From positions 30,152 through 94,151 of the forward strand of contig JAHLKG010000036.1 of assembly GCA_025526995.1 (NCBI GenBank): a stretch of DNA of 64,000 bases, written 5' to 3'. Below, piece by piece: positions 14,476 to 26,499 of this stretch. Position numbers and translations under genes: made by a program. The notes below the pieces were generated by a model. The model was not told where the DNA came from. It did no database searches and saw only the letters and a list, made by a program, of their open reading frames with translations. This DNA is from Powellomyces hirtus (lineage: Eukaryota > Chytridiomycota > Chytridiomycetes > Spizellomycetales > Powellomycetaceae). How positions within the stretch are numbered: position 1 is the stretch's first letter; every line of letters begins with the position of its first letter.

Positions 14476-17400
14476 ATGACCGACCCCGGTGCTACCCAGC
14501 TGAACTTGCACGCACCACGCAACGAATTGCGCACCAATGATAGCTTGGACGGCGCAGCGATCGAACGACGGCTGGAAGAGGGCGCGATGTTTCGGCACAC
14601 GTCGCTGAAGAACATCGCACCTGTGCAAGGATACGAGATCGAGCCGGAGCGACCCCTAACTTTGGGTCTCAGCTTGCCGCTCAAGGTGTGCGGATGGGTC
14701 CTCATATTCCTGGCATCGGCACTCATCTCGCACACGGTACGAGTGGGAGGATTCACGCCGGCGTGGCTTGCAAATGGAACGCTCGCGGTGGCATTGATGA
14801 AATTCCCCCGGCCTGCGAGTTATTGGGTGGCAATGCTGCTTCTTATGGTGTTGATCGGAACTGCAATGCTTGATTTTGAGATCAAAACATCCCTCTTCTC
14901 ATCAGCAATTAGCTTCGTCAGTAGCATCCTACTGTCAACGGTTGTCAGACGCGTCGCTCCCGCATGCGCCTCTGGCTCGGAAACGCTGCGAGAAACTGTC
15001 TACTTTCTCCTTGTCGTCATATCCGCCTCGCTCTTGGACGCATGTGTGTTTGCGCTTCCTCTCCATTCTCTCCCTGCATTGGCCGAAACCTCCTTCGATC
15101 ACATTGTTCTGCGGTTGTTCGTGGGCAACATGGTGGGCACGTTGATAGTCATGCCGTTTTTCATGTCCATTACCGAAGAAAAGTTCTTGACGTCGATGCT
15201 TTTCTGGAAGACGGGCCACACGCGAGCAGCATTGATGTTCTTGGCTTCGGTGGCTGCGATGGTAGCATTGCCATTCGCCTTCATCACGGTCCCCGAAGTC
15301 CTGTACAGGTCTTCAATGTACTACATGCTGCCGTTGGCGATAGCCTCTGGATACCTGGCTGGCGTTCCGGGCTTGTGCTTGAATATATGTCTGGGCTTCA
15401 TATTCACCACGTACGTCAGCACCAAGTACCGGTACCAGACGTCTGCCCACAGCGAAGCCCTTGAATTGGGCCCTGAGAGCGTCAATCATCTGCTTCGCCT
15501 GCAACTTTGGACGATATCGTTGTTGGGCGGATGTCTTCTCCTGACAGCCACAGTAAGTGAACTGCACGTTTGTCAGACTGCGATAGGACAGCTTCACAGG
15601 GACATTGAGCGTGGTTCGCGAGACAGCTGGAAACGCGGGAGTGGACCTGTAACGACCGAATCCAGTCTCATCCTAGCGTTTGTCTGCAATGAGCTCGTAA
15701 ATCCCATGCGAAAGATCCTTAACCATTGTGACGCATTGATCGACTCGGAAGCGGGTTCGATTCAGGAAGCATCCGCAATCGCCGCCCGCGAAGTATCGGG
15801 GCGATCCATCAAACGCTTGGGAGAACAGATGCTTCCTATCATAGATGATGCCACGGAGCTGGCCAGGGTTGCTAATGGAACGGATTCGGCAGACGCAACT
15901 TTGGTAGACATCAACACGTTCATGGAAGACCTCGTGATGGAAATCCGACAGGATTTGGCCAATGCCCGGATCGAGACACGGTTCAATCTACCCAGGAGGG
16001 CGGCGGTAGACTGCGTACGATTGCGACGAATCTTTCGGGCGATGGTGATCAATGCATGCAAGGTGAGCAGGGGAACATTTCGGTGGTGACTTGGAGTGTA
16101 GTATTGTGATACCTCACTGCTAACATTAGTACCTAATGGCATATTTGCACTTTTGTTGTTGCAGCACCGAACCTCACGCAGCAAGATCACCATAGATGCC
16201 CTCTCAACAGCCTGCTACGCCCGAATGACCGACAAGAGTGACATGGTCGACATCGACATCTCCATCACAGTAACCGACTTTGTCATTGAAAATGCCCAAG
16301 TGGATCTCCTCATCCGCCCCTATGCACACCAAAGTGTGCCAGGATCCCGCGATCTATCGCTGGCAATAGCCACCGTTCTGGCACGGTCGATGGGCGGGCG
16401 AATCGTGGTCTACGGACAGACGGGGAGAGGGACAATCTACAACTGCAAGCTGCCTACAAAAATTGACATGACAGACGGCGACAATTACATGCAGACAGTT
16501 CCGTCGTTACCTCGAAGCAAAGCGAAAGACAATATGAAAGCGCCCCATCCGAAAGCGCCATTGTTGAAACAACTGACAGTTGCTGCGTCAAACGCGGCAG
16601 AAATGTCGAAGAGCTTAGGGAAACGCTGGCACAGTGCCAACCTTCGTCGGCGGTCCAAAGATTCTACGGGCGCTGCTACACCTGCCGGCTCCCGCTCTGC
16701 AGCCCACGAGCCAAGTCCGTTGGCTTCATTTGAGCCGTACGACGACGAGACATCAAATCCTCAGCATCCTAGCAATCCGCATTCAACCGATAATGCTGAA
16801 AGCGAAATCATAGAAAGCAACCATACAGGCAGCGACTTGGTAGAGGGCAACCGCTTTGAAGACAACGGCCACGCTGATATATGTGAAATCGTTAAGTCAG
16901 ACGATTATCCCAATGGGGAGCCTGAAAGAAAGCTTGTCCTTGTGGTAGACGACTCGCGCGTCATCCGACTCATCTTGTTGCGGATGCTTGGGGAATACCC
17001 CGATCTGGAAGTCCACGAAGCATCGAACGGAGAGGAAGCATTCGCTGCATGCATGTGTCATCCGTACTGCTTGATACTCATGGATCTCGTTATGCCTGAG
17101 ATGGATGGCTTTGTAAGAAACATCTCCAGCGTCTGACTTCCTTCTTATCAACCCAACCACTCACTCTCGTAACGGCAAACTTTAGGAAGCAGCTCGGCGA
17201 ATGCGACAAGAAGGTATCACCGCCCCCATTGTTATCACAACCGCATACGTAGAACAAGCAGGATCATTCCGTCGGTCCGGCATAGACCAACTTATGGCGA
17301 AGCCAATCACCAAAGAGAAGATCAGCCGGTTGCTGAACATGCTCGGGATCACTCGCGGCCTCTTTGATGAACATCTGTCACCAAGTCTTACGGCAGAGAC

Positions 17401-18588
17401 TGACGGAACACACGTAGCATCACACGAGTCATCACCTCAAATGGGCTACTTTGACGTTAAACAACGAGTCGCGTCCGGCGATAATCTTACGCCCCACAAT
17501 TCTTCAATCACCTCCAGCAACGCAGTCCTAATGAATCGCTTTGCGCACGGATCCTTATCAGGAAGCCTGTCCTCGTCTTCATTGAATTCAGGCGGACGCC
17601 CCTCTGGATCGAGTTCTCTGCCCCGAGGGCACCAGTTTGCGCGTGACGCACCGATACTTATCGTTGATGATAATCCTATCAGCCGCCGCTTGTTGAAGGC
17701 TCAGCTGAATAAGCTCGTGCCCGGCCGAGAGATTGTTGAAGGTTCGGATGGACGGGACGCGGTTGCCTTGTGCGGTTCCGGCCAGAAGTTTGCGATTATC
17801 TATACAGGTATGCATGTGTGTTGTGGTCCGTAACATTGTCAGGCTTTTGTAGACTCTAACTCTACTGTGCGGTTGCATCTTGCTCAGATTTAACAATGCC
17901 TGGGATGGATGGCCATGTAAGTTTCCGGAAACATGCTTGTTTGTATCTTTCACGAAAACAAAATGCTAAGTGTGATACAATCAATTAGGTTGCAGCTGCA
18001 CGCATTCGCAGCATGCGAGCCATATCGGGCGGGCCCCCAATCGTTGCCGTGACTGGACACGTTCTTGACGGCGAGTCGTTCCAGGGCATACGATCCTCCG
18101 GAATCAACGACGCGATAACTAAACCAGTATCAAAGGAAGCGTTGATGGGAACTCTCAGAACGTACGGGATCTTACGGGATTCGCAAGTGGATCCCTCGGA
18201 CAGCGCAATGGATAGCCCAACTAGAGCGGCCTTTCCATCAGAATTGACAGCCCCCGGAATGCTCTCTTCTGTAGAGCGGAGGAACAGCAACAGCAGCGAT
18301 ATGGTTGATGGAGCCCGGAGTGTCTACAGGGCACATTTGCAACGCACCCGAAGTGTGTCACAAAGCGATGCCCCTACGCGGTTATCTCGAGCGTCGCGTC
18401 GAAAATCTCGGGAATTTAGTCATTACTCGACACCAGCTGATACTGGAACACCCCTGGAGGGGGACATGTCCCGCCCGCTTCTCCGCTTTGAATTCAAATT
18501 AGATGCCAAGAAGTCATCGTCATTACCGCCTTCGCGCTCAGCGTCGCCGGATATAGGAACGAGTCGGGGCCGTGGACTTCAGCGTTGA
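14476..18588 (+). CDS. MASE1-like hybrid histidine kinase homologue, degenerate kinase core, two receivers
   Basis: Predicted exons 14476-16062, 16165-17112, 17186-17807, 17888-17916 and 17989-18588 give 1261 aa. Residues about 60-365 form roughly eight membrane segments resembling a MASE1 sensor. The dimerisation helix reads FVCNELVNPMRK where active kinases have a SHELRTPL-type H-box, so the phosphoacceptor His is Asn (residue 405). In the ATPase region the N-box is only NACK, no DxGxG box is visible, and the G2 box reads GSRDLSLAIA instead of GxGLGLAI, although the following MGG and GRGT elements remain. Receiver 1 (about 784-905) has the DD pair, acceptor D836 (LMDLVMPEMDG), Thr and Lys. 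Receiver 2 (about 1000-1120) has DD, D1053 (DLTMPGMDG), Thr and Lys. The protein probably cannot autophosphorylate but could still relay or store phosphate, or act as a scaffold (inference). A Ser-rich tail follows. Confidence 0.88.
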
Positions 18589-18757
18589 GAAAAGGGCAAT
18601 ACTTTTCTTATGATTCATGGGATTTGTAGATTTTTTTTTATTGATAACACGGAGAGCCATTGACAATCTTTTTGAAGGCGATAATCATTTGTGCACTGCT
18701 CACTACCAAGTGGCAGCAGATCATCAAGGCGAGAGAGCTAGCTCGAGTAGTCAACAG

Positions 18758-21700
18758 CTAAAAAGCCGACCCAGCATCCATAAACAGCTCGCACATGCGG
18801 GACAAGCAGTCCTCAATGGCATGGGCGACCTTGCAAGTGCCATATAAGATAAGCGTATTCCAAATAAGGAGTTGAGAAGGAGTGAATGGCCATACCTCGG
18901 CACGGAATGCAACGCGATAAGCATCCTCTGCGAGTTTTCGTTCTTTGTTCCATCCGCGAGAAGAGTCCGGTTTCTGCAAAATAGGAAGATCACACGGTTA
19001 TGTTCAGACAGCAGGTCAATACAAATGCGGTTGTTGGACATACCTTGGGCTTCATTGTGATTTTGGCGAGGACCAGTGGCCCACGCGTGACTTGGGGATC
19101 CACCTCAGAAGCTGCAAGGGTTTGAGCGAAATTATTGTAACAGCCATCAGATACGGAGCTTCCCGACGCGGCAACATATTATCAGGGAAAAGAAAACCAT
19201 ATCAATGGGTTGCCATACCAGGTTCATATTTTGCTGCCTTCCCGGTAGCCGGAATAGGTGCTGTACTAGCAGCGGCTGGCGCAGCGGTTGCAGAGGGTGT
19301 CGCGCTTGGTTTGCTCTTCCCTCCTGCAGGAGCCGCAGCAGCCAGGGCAACTCCCGCAGCGCCCTTCTTTCCTGCATCCTTTGCTGACGGCTGGAAAACA
19401 TTGCATCGAAATGCGCGTAAGCAAAGAAATGTATAAAAAACCAAGAAAAACAATGACCTTACCGCCCCAGCTTTCTTCCCTACTTTCTCCTCGCCTGCAG
19501 CTCCAGCCGCAACAGGGGGTGTTGATTTACGCCCGGCTGCAGCGTCTAGTACAGGGAGGCTCGGTGCGGCTTGCTGTGGTGCCGCTGCTTGAGCGGTCGT
19601 TGGTTGCTGTTGGGCGCCTACTGCTGCGCCGTGTCCTGCACGCCCGAAACACCAGGATGATGTAAGATGGTTGCAACAAAAGCGTGCGAGAGCGGGAAGC
19701 TGTTACCTTCAGCACCGTCTTCGTCGCTTCCCTGCATGCCAGAATCGTCAAACCGCGCCGCAGCTCTCTTTTGTGAGCAAAAGTTGTGTAAGATTATGCG
19801 TGAGTGTTCAGAATTTGCATGCAACAGTGCATCAGTGTCTGGTGGTTCACGCGACACGTACCATTATCGGCAGCTGGAACCGTCTCCGCAGCCCATCGGA
19901 AATTTCTGCAATGTTCTCCGCAAGCGCTGCTAATGAGTCGTTCCTAAAGCAGTCGGTGGAACCAGGTGAGTAAGCGAACACAGTGATGCCAAGCACACTG
20001 CGTCTGTCACGTACGCGATGACATGCAGCATCGACTCAATGGTATCTCGCGGTTCCATGCCCGCAGCCACGATCAGCGAGTTCAATCGTCGCAAACATGC
20101 AGATTTTGCGTCTGCGTCTTCGATGGTATTTATCAACTTGAAGACAAAGGAATCGTAGATCAGATATCAAGAATAATGTCAGCTGGTTATTTTGCATAAT
20201 ACATACGTTTGACAGAGACATGACCGATCGATCCCATTCGGCGGTGCTATCGCTTCCCGTCGCGACATGGGCATCTGCAGCGAGAGCCAGGAATTTTGCA
20301 AAGATTTTGGGGACATAGTACAGCTAAGACAAAGAGGGATTGCACTGGTCAGCCGGTGGGCTCTCTTGTGTGGTGGCACTACTTCACGCTAGACACCTAC
20401 TCCGAGCTCCCGGTTCCGCTTCACGAACAACTGTTCATCGCGGGCTCCTGCCAACCGCCGCAGGGAGCGTGCGGAAACAGTACGTGGCTTAATGCTTGCG
20501 AGAATGCGTTCCACAATTGCCTTTGCCGCCGTAAGCGCTCTGCGATAGGCGGCAATGGTTAAGACATCATAAGCATTTGCAACTTGTGGCTGGAAGCAGA
20601 CGGGTTGACTTACTGTGCACGGATCAGTTTGGCTTCCAACCCTTTCCGCTTTGCAGAATTTGCGTCCGACTCGATCGCAATCCCTTGGAGCGTCAGCACT
20701 GGTTGTGGTGCAGATGACAAAACCGGTATGGTGTTGAGGACCCATTGTTCGGTGTAAATCTGAAAATTGCCGGGAAACTTGGGTGTTACCACAATGTTTG
20801 CTTGGATTGGTCAACACATAAAACGATTTGGAGTTTACCCCTGGCGTCCCGGACTTGAAAATAATCGGGAAATCAAAGGCGGATGACGGTTGTATTACTC
20901 CTCGTTTATGATAGAAGAAGAACCGCTGGGTTGGCTCGTAGATCGCTGAAACCTGCGAGAAAAATGATCAAAGTCACACAGAGAGTGGCCGCGGAGCATG
21001 TGGTTCCGTTACTTACTTTCAGCGGATTTGGTCGTTCCATCTTCACCCACTCAAACTCACAAGCCGTCGATCCGCAATTGTACACCGTCAGCACCGATAC
21101 TGATACTTCTTTCAGCACAACCTGGAAAGATAGACGATTGGTTGCCAGTGTGAGCGCCGGGCCAGTGGCAGTCTCTTCCGGTACAATTTCGACAGTCCCG
21201 TCTGCCGCCGGTGCGACAAAAGATTCTGAGTCCTCTGTATAAGGGCTTTGTTGTTGATTGTTGGAGGAAGCCGTCGAGATGCGGGAGTCAAGTTTGGATA
21301 GGTAGGAGGTTGCAAGGCGTTGCATGTGTGACGGGAGGACAGTGTTATGGCCAGTGAGTTCCATATACCCGCTGTCTCCATGCTGTGATGGCCAGAGTGA
21401 CATGAGCAATCGTCCCGAGGAAACAGCTGACTGGCAATGCAGTCATGACTTACGGAATGGAACGGGTCAAACAAGGATATAATGTCCCCATACATCTCGC
21501 CCTTCGCATTCGGCGGAGGTCGTCGGCCAATTGCACTCTTGTTTCTGCTGCGACCTTCATATGCTCGTACGCGCTCTATCCTAACCCCCAAATCATTAGT
21601 TCACAGGGGCACATATGATCAATATTATCGTCGTTGACATACTGTCTGGGTCCGCCACGCGGAAGCGGCATTGTCAGGCCCAGCAAGTCACTCCCCAATC

Positions 21701-22798
21701 TCAATCCCGTCTTCCAGAAGTCGACATGCTCTTCGTCCAGAAGACGTAATGCGGTCTCGACCAACTCGTGTTCTTCGAGGCGTTCGCGGTATTCGCCGAT
21801 TCGGGCCATTAACAGGTCGGAGGTCGTCTTGATGGGATGGGTAGACGAGTCAAACGTTGTTCAATTTTAACGGAGAGGCTGCCCGCTTTTTCCCGCACCC
21901 GCTTTGACTTTTTGGCCAAGATGGCCTCTGTCCTGTTCCACTGCACGCTGTGTCGTTGCCAATTCTTCAACGCATGTTCTTCTCGTACTTCTCTGCATAG
22001 TACGTGTAACAGAGCAGGCATAAGTGCTACTCAGTCCAATGTCAACCACTCTATTTTAGAATTCCTCAATTTCTTACCGATATCGCTGAAAAACGTGCAA
22101 CTGACTCAACCACATCCGTTTCTCCTCCGCCTGCTTTCGCTTCGTTTCTTCCACCGCCATCCGCTGATACACTGACATCCGATGCTGCGGAGCCTAATTG
22201 CAGTTTTAACAACATCAGAATCCTCGCGTACTCACTACTTATCCTCACATACATGGAGAACATACCACTGCAGCATGCCCATTTCCAACCCCCTCGTCAG
22301 CAGCATCAAACGTCGCCCCATCATTCTCTATATAATCCGAATCATCCGAATCACCATACAGCTGCCGCTCCATTTCCTCAAAATCATCTGCGTCCCCCAG
22401 AAGTGTGTGCTCGACAATCCGGCCGTGTCGGGTGCGTCGTGGGCCCCGCTGAGAAAGTGAAAGTGGTCGTCAATGGACGTGTAAAGCATTTGTACAGTGA
22501 CTGTTCGCTCGTTTACATCTTTTTTGCTGAGCACGGACACGGGAACTGACACTCGTTCTGGATGCGTGTACTGCAAATCTAAACCGGTTGTTCTTGAGTA
22601 ACATGGCACAACCAACCATCTCTACATCTCAAAGCCGTTTGCACCTTCTCCCATGTAATCGGGCGGAAACTTTTTGGCGACAAGGATAAACTTCTTTCCA
22701 TCCCCGGTAGGCAGCGGCGGTGGAGATGCAAGTTTCTCAGCCACTCGTTCCAGCGCTGTCACATGGTCGGCAATTTCCACATTGTGTTTCCGAGCCAT
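18758..22798 (-). CDS. MYCBPAP: MYCBP-associated protein homologue (flagellar)
   Basis: About 890 aa in roughly 20 small exons joined in frame by GT-AG introns, mostly 65-110 nt. The family match rests on the central region: HALKNWQRHSVQWNRTEA, then DLLMARIGEYRERLEEHEL, then FWKTGLRLGSDLLGLTMPL, then an immunoglobulin-like part with FQVVLKEVSVSVLTVYNCGS and FFFYHKRGVIQPSSAFDFPI. The order and spacing follow animal MYCBPAP, which is about 950 aa. MYCBPAP is associated with cilia, sperm flagella and the central apparatus (established), so this gene points to a fungus with motile zoospores. The C-terminal third has an Ala/Pro-rich linker and ends in GSAF at 18758. The start at 22798 is the first ATG in the frame; the sequence upstream stays open for a while, so an earlier start cannot be excluded. 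Confidence 0.85.
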
Positions 22799-23542
22799 GG
22801 CGATTCCTGCGGCACGAATTCCGAGTTTCTTTAACGAAAATTGACGGGTTTGACGGTGAACTAGAATAAGGATGGAACGCGTGAGCGGAGCGGATCGCGT
22901 AAGGAAAAACTGCGACGCGTCTGCGCACTAGTATCTGAACAGCTTGCTCCCGAGTTCCCCCCTCCAGGTTACTGTCAGTTTCCTCACATTCCCCAGTTCC
23001 TCTCCACAGTTGTGTTGACTGCAAAGTTTGCTGCATCTTTTTAGTACAGACTTTAATCATATAACTTGAGCTGTGTCTCAGCTCATAGTGACTTCGTAAT
23101 TCCATCTACACCAAAGAATATTTTAGTAGAAAACATCCTATTCTAACTTACTAAGTAAGCTAAGTAGACTGTCTGATCCTTCATACTCATTTCTGCAAAT
23201 GATATTTGAAGAGTGCAAGACTTATGAAAAAACTGATTCAGGGATAGTTCTGGTGAACCATTGTAGCTTTTTCTCTTTTTTTTTTTTTGTTGCCTTAAAC
23301 TTTATAAGTTTAGTCACCATAATTATGTAATATATTCCTCCTGCAATCATCATACAACGATTCTTATTAATTAGGTTAGATCTGTTAAGTGAATCTTTGA
23401 TAGCATCTCTCATGTCTCAAAATTGTGCGCAACACGATCTCTATGATGTGCAGGCGCCGCAACGTGCATCGACCAGGATGCAAGTCATGCCTCCAAATTC
23501 CAGCTTTCTCACTCCATATGGCAAGAAACGGTCTTGGTCTAT
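22799..23542. other. AT-rich spacer
   Basis: About 740 bp. The part from 23040 to 23420 is clearly AT-rich, with a T-run of about 15 around 23274-23289. No coding sequence is visible. It should hold the MYCBPAP promoter and the 3' UTR of the kelch gene. Confidence 0.4.
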
Positions 23543-25597
23543 CTAGCTCTGTTTGGGTACGGCGAGGATATTTTCGGGCACGGCGCCGGAACTGTTGGTC
23601 GTCGCGTTGTGGATTCGCACCATACCTTCGCCAAGGCGTTCGCTAAACGAGAGAGAGCGTAATCAGTGAACAATGGAGAATTAGTCAAAGATATCTCAAT
23701 CTCGCTTACATTAACCAGACAGAGTCACCAACACGGCAGGCCACCTCAGTCGGGCGGGAGGCCTTGAAGTCGGCCGCAATTGTGAACAATGTTTCGGGCA
23801 CCTCTACCGGCGATGTGGGTGATCGCGATGACAGCGAGCCGGAGACAGAATGCCAGAGACCCGGACTCCGCGGCGTTGTTGGAGATATAGGAGACGTGGG
23901 CTGCGAGCCCGAATCCGTGTGCACAAACGTGATTGAATCGTAAGCAGGCGGTGGCAGCCCCGAATTCGACTGCCGACGGGTGTTGGAAAGTGTGTCAACC
24001 GTCAGGAGAGGCGGAATGTTGTTCCTTAACGGACCATCGCTATCACCGTCCGACGAAATTTGGCCGCTGCTGCTGGGAGTTTTTGGGTCCTCGCTACGGG
24101 AGCCGGAAGAAACCGCGACCAGCGGGATATCAGATGGCTCTCCGAGCTCGACATCATCTTCTGTGCTTCTACGCGAAGCGGCGCCTCGTCGAACCAGCGT
24201 AACCTGGGAGGCGCCAAACTCCGCGCGTTCGCCGTTTGGAGATGTAGTTGCCTCAGCGTCATCCTTTGCTTTTGCAAATTTGATAGCTCCCTGTTCCCTT
24301 CGTCGCAGGGACCACCATACCAGCGCTGTCAGAACAAGCAGTGCCAACACCCCTCCCACGGCTCCACCAATTGCCCGCGAACGGTTCGAGGAGCCTTCAT
24401 TTCCAGGCCCTGGCTTAGCCGACGCTGTCGCCGATGAGATTACTCCAAGTTTAGTTTTATCGATATCAATCAAATCAGCAACCCAGGTTCTTGAGGTCAA
24501 GTTGAAAAAGTACATGTTGGTATCCTCATGCTTGACGTTCCTTTTTGGACCACCGCAGCATACAAACATCATATCCGCGACGACGGCGACTGCGGGACGA
24601 AGGGCCATGTTGAGGCCCGCTTGATGAAGGGGAACAATCTCGCCCTTCTTCGTAGGTGGACTGAGGATGGTCCAACCTTTCTCGGGCGCCGTTGTGTCGA
24701 ACATTTGTACGTCATTGAAAGCATTGTCCTCGCCGACTCCGATGAGACCTCCAAATATGTACATCTTGCCATCACGCGCTGCTTGACCAAACCCGTCTCG
24801 CGGGAATGTTGAGTCGTAGTTCTTGATTTGTAGAAACGGGTCCAGCTCTCTGTCGAATAGCGTCCATGAGCGGTCTTTCACGTGAAAAAGGCCGGACCTT
24901 GTAGTCGTCACGTTTGTCTCCGGTGCTTGCATGACAAGCAGCGCCGAATCATTCCATGGTCGAATGTGCGAGTAGCCCATGATGCCCCAAGGAAATTGGG
25001 GAGTCTGAACCATAGTTGCTGAAGCATTCGACATGTCCAGCGTGGTAAAGTTCACATTGTTGTCGAATCCTGTTAAGGGCATTAGCTTTTTTTACTTCAA
25101 CCAATCACGCAAGTCATTGTTCGTACTCACTGCGAACTCTTTACCTGCAAGAAGCGTGTTTCCCAATATTCCGATAGCACGAGGGTATGTACCAGCCGGG
25201 AATTCTCGCCGGTTGCAGGAGAGAGTCGCGTCACATTCCAGCAGACCCGATGGGTTAGTAACCACTGTGAAAAGACATTGGTAAAGATGAAGTCTGGTTT
25301 GTCGGGACCATTAACAGATCGCCTCCTACCAAAGGGCATTTGGGACATTCCACATGAAATGTTTCCTCGTGCCGAAATCCAACAGTTCCGCGCCGCGTCC
25401 AACTGCCAGCCATACAGCGGGTTGCGTGTCTCTGTAATGGAGAAGTCCTTGTATGCGATTCTGGTAAAGACTTCGTGGTCCGGCACGAGACTACTCTTTT
25501 TTGTGACATTGTCGTAGTTCCAACCGCCCATAATGATGAGTTCGTCAGCGCGCGGGACCATGATTGCCTCGGCTCCGCGGACAGTGCGTAGATCCAT
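23543..25597 (-). CDS. Kelch-like ectodomain, single TM, C-terminal SH3 protein
   Basis: About 620 aa from four exons. Exon 1 starts at 25597, followed by introns near 25266-25330 and 25083-25147 and a last intron at 23643-23709. The extracellular part has kelch-type strands (ELIIMGGWNYDN, PRAIGILGNTLLAG, GKMYIFGGLIGVG) expected to form a beta-propeller. One transmembrane helix follows (AIGGAVGGVLALLVLTALVWW) with a basic stop-transfer RRR. The cytoplasmic tail is Ser/Pro-rich and ends in an SH3 domain (TLFTIAADFKASRPTEVACR through GDSVWL, then GEGMVRIHN after the last intron). No signal peptide is seen after the chosen ATG, so a 5' exon may be missing; an AG acceptor lies just before it. Likely a surface receptor or wall sensor (inference). 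The same layout occurs at 60217-61725. Confidence 0.8.
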
Positions 25598-26499
25598 TTT
25601 CTGTGGTCTTCTTTCTTGGCTTTGTACTGTGCTGTGATCTCTTCTATCGGCCGTCTCGCTGGTGATTCTATATTGTGCGTCTGTCGTTCACATACGCTAC
25701 GTCCATAAGCGGGGCGTGGGTTGCCTGCTATGCGGGGAGAATCGAAGCACCAAAGCAGCGAGCGTGAGCGGGGTGTCAAGCTCCATACTAATATTTTTGT
25801 AAAGGACGGGCAGAAGAAAAGAAGCGAAGGAGGCTCAGCCCTTTGTCCTCCTGGAGGGGGGGGGGGGGGGTAAGAAGGGCTTGGCGTGATTTCGAGCCGC
25901 CGAAGTGCTTCGCCATGACTGAACGGATACAGGCGGAGCCACGGACGACGCCGAAATCGGCCCAGAACAGAATATCGGGTCCGAGTCATTGGTAGATCTG
26001 ACCGAAGAGCGCGCACCAACGCTCCAGGACGACACCGATAGCGGCGGGCCAACATGTTTCCGACGCAAAATAGGAACTTTGGAGGAAAGGCAAAAAAGCG
26101 CTCGGCTCGAAAGCCTGTGATGGGACAACAAAAAACACGCAAAGCTCTGGCGGGCTTCACAAACGCGGTTCTTTGAGAGGCTTAGTCGCGCGTTCTTTTC
26201 CCAAAAGGAATGTTGGGTGACACTGTCACGTTTGTTTGATATATGATGTGGAATTGCAAGAATAATGCCTTGAATTAAACTATCACTTGGTGATGCTGGT
26301 TACATCACAGAAATGACCAGAGTTTGGTGAAAAGCTGTAAAGAAAAATAAAAAACTAGTAATGCACGTAGGTGTAGGAGCTAGTTTCACTCTACTTGATT
26401 TCAATCGGATGAACTGTTTTTTTGACATATGACTTATGATATTTCAAGTTCCAGGCGCCCCAAATCTACGTCCACTACGCATTCTTTCCAACTCTGGAA
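25598..26499. other. Spacer with a long G run
   Basis: About 900 bp between two minus-strand genes. A homopolymer of about 15-16 G lies near 25855-25870. A GC-rich 300-codon minus ORF crosses it, but its translation is Arg/Pro-rich and without motifs. An AT-rich stretch follows at 26220-26430. Confidence 0.4.

Noticed and set aside
25855..25870. G homopolymer as a G-quadruplex or regulatory element
   Set aside because: A lone run of about 15-16 G with no flanking G-tracts or gene start nearby; most likely a simple repeat of uncertain true length.
25255..26160. 301-codon minus-strand ORF upstream of the kelch gene
   Set aside because: Overlaps the true kelch exon in another frame and is Arg/Pro-rich across a G homopolymer; a shadow.
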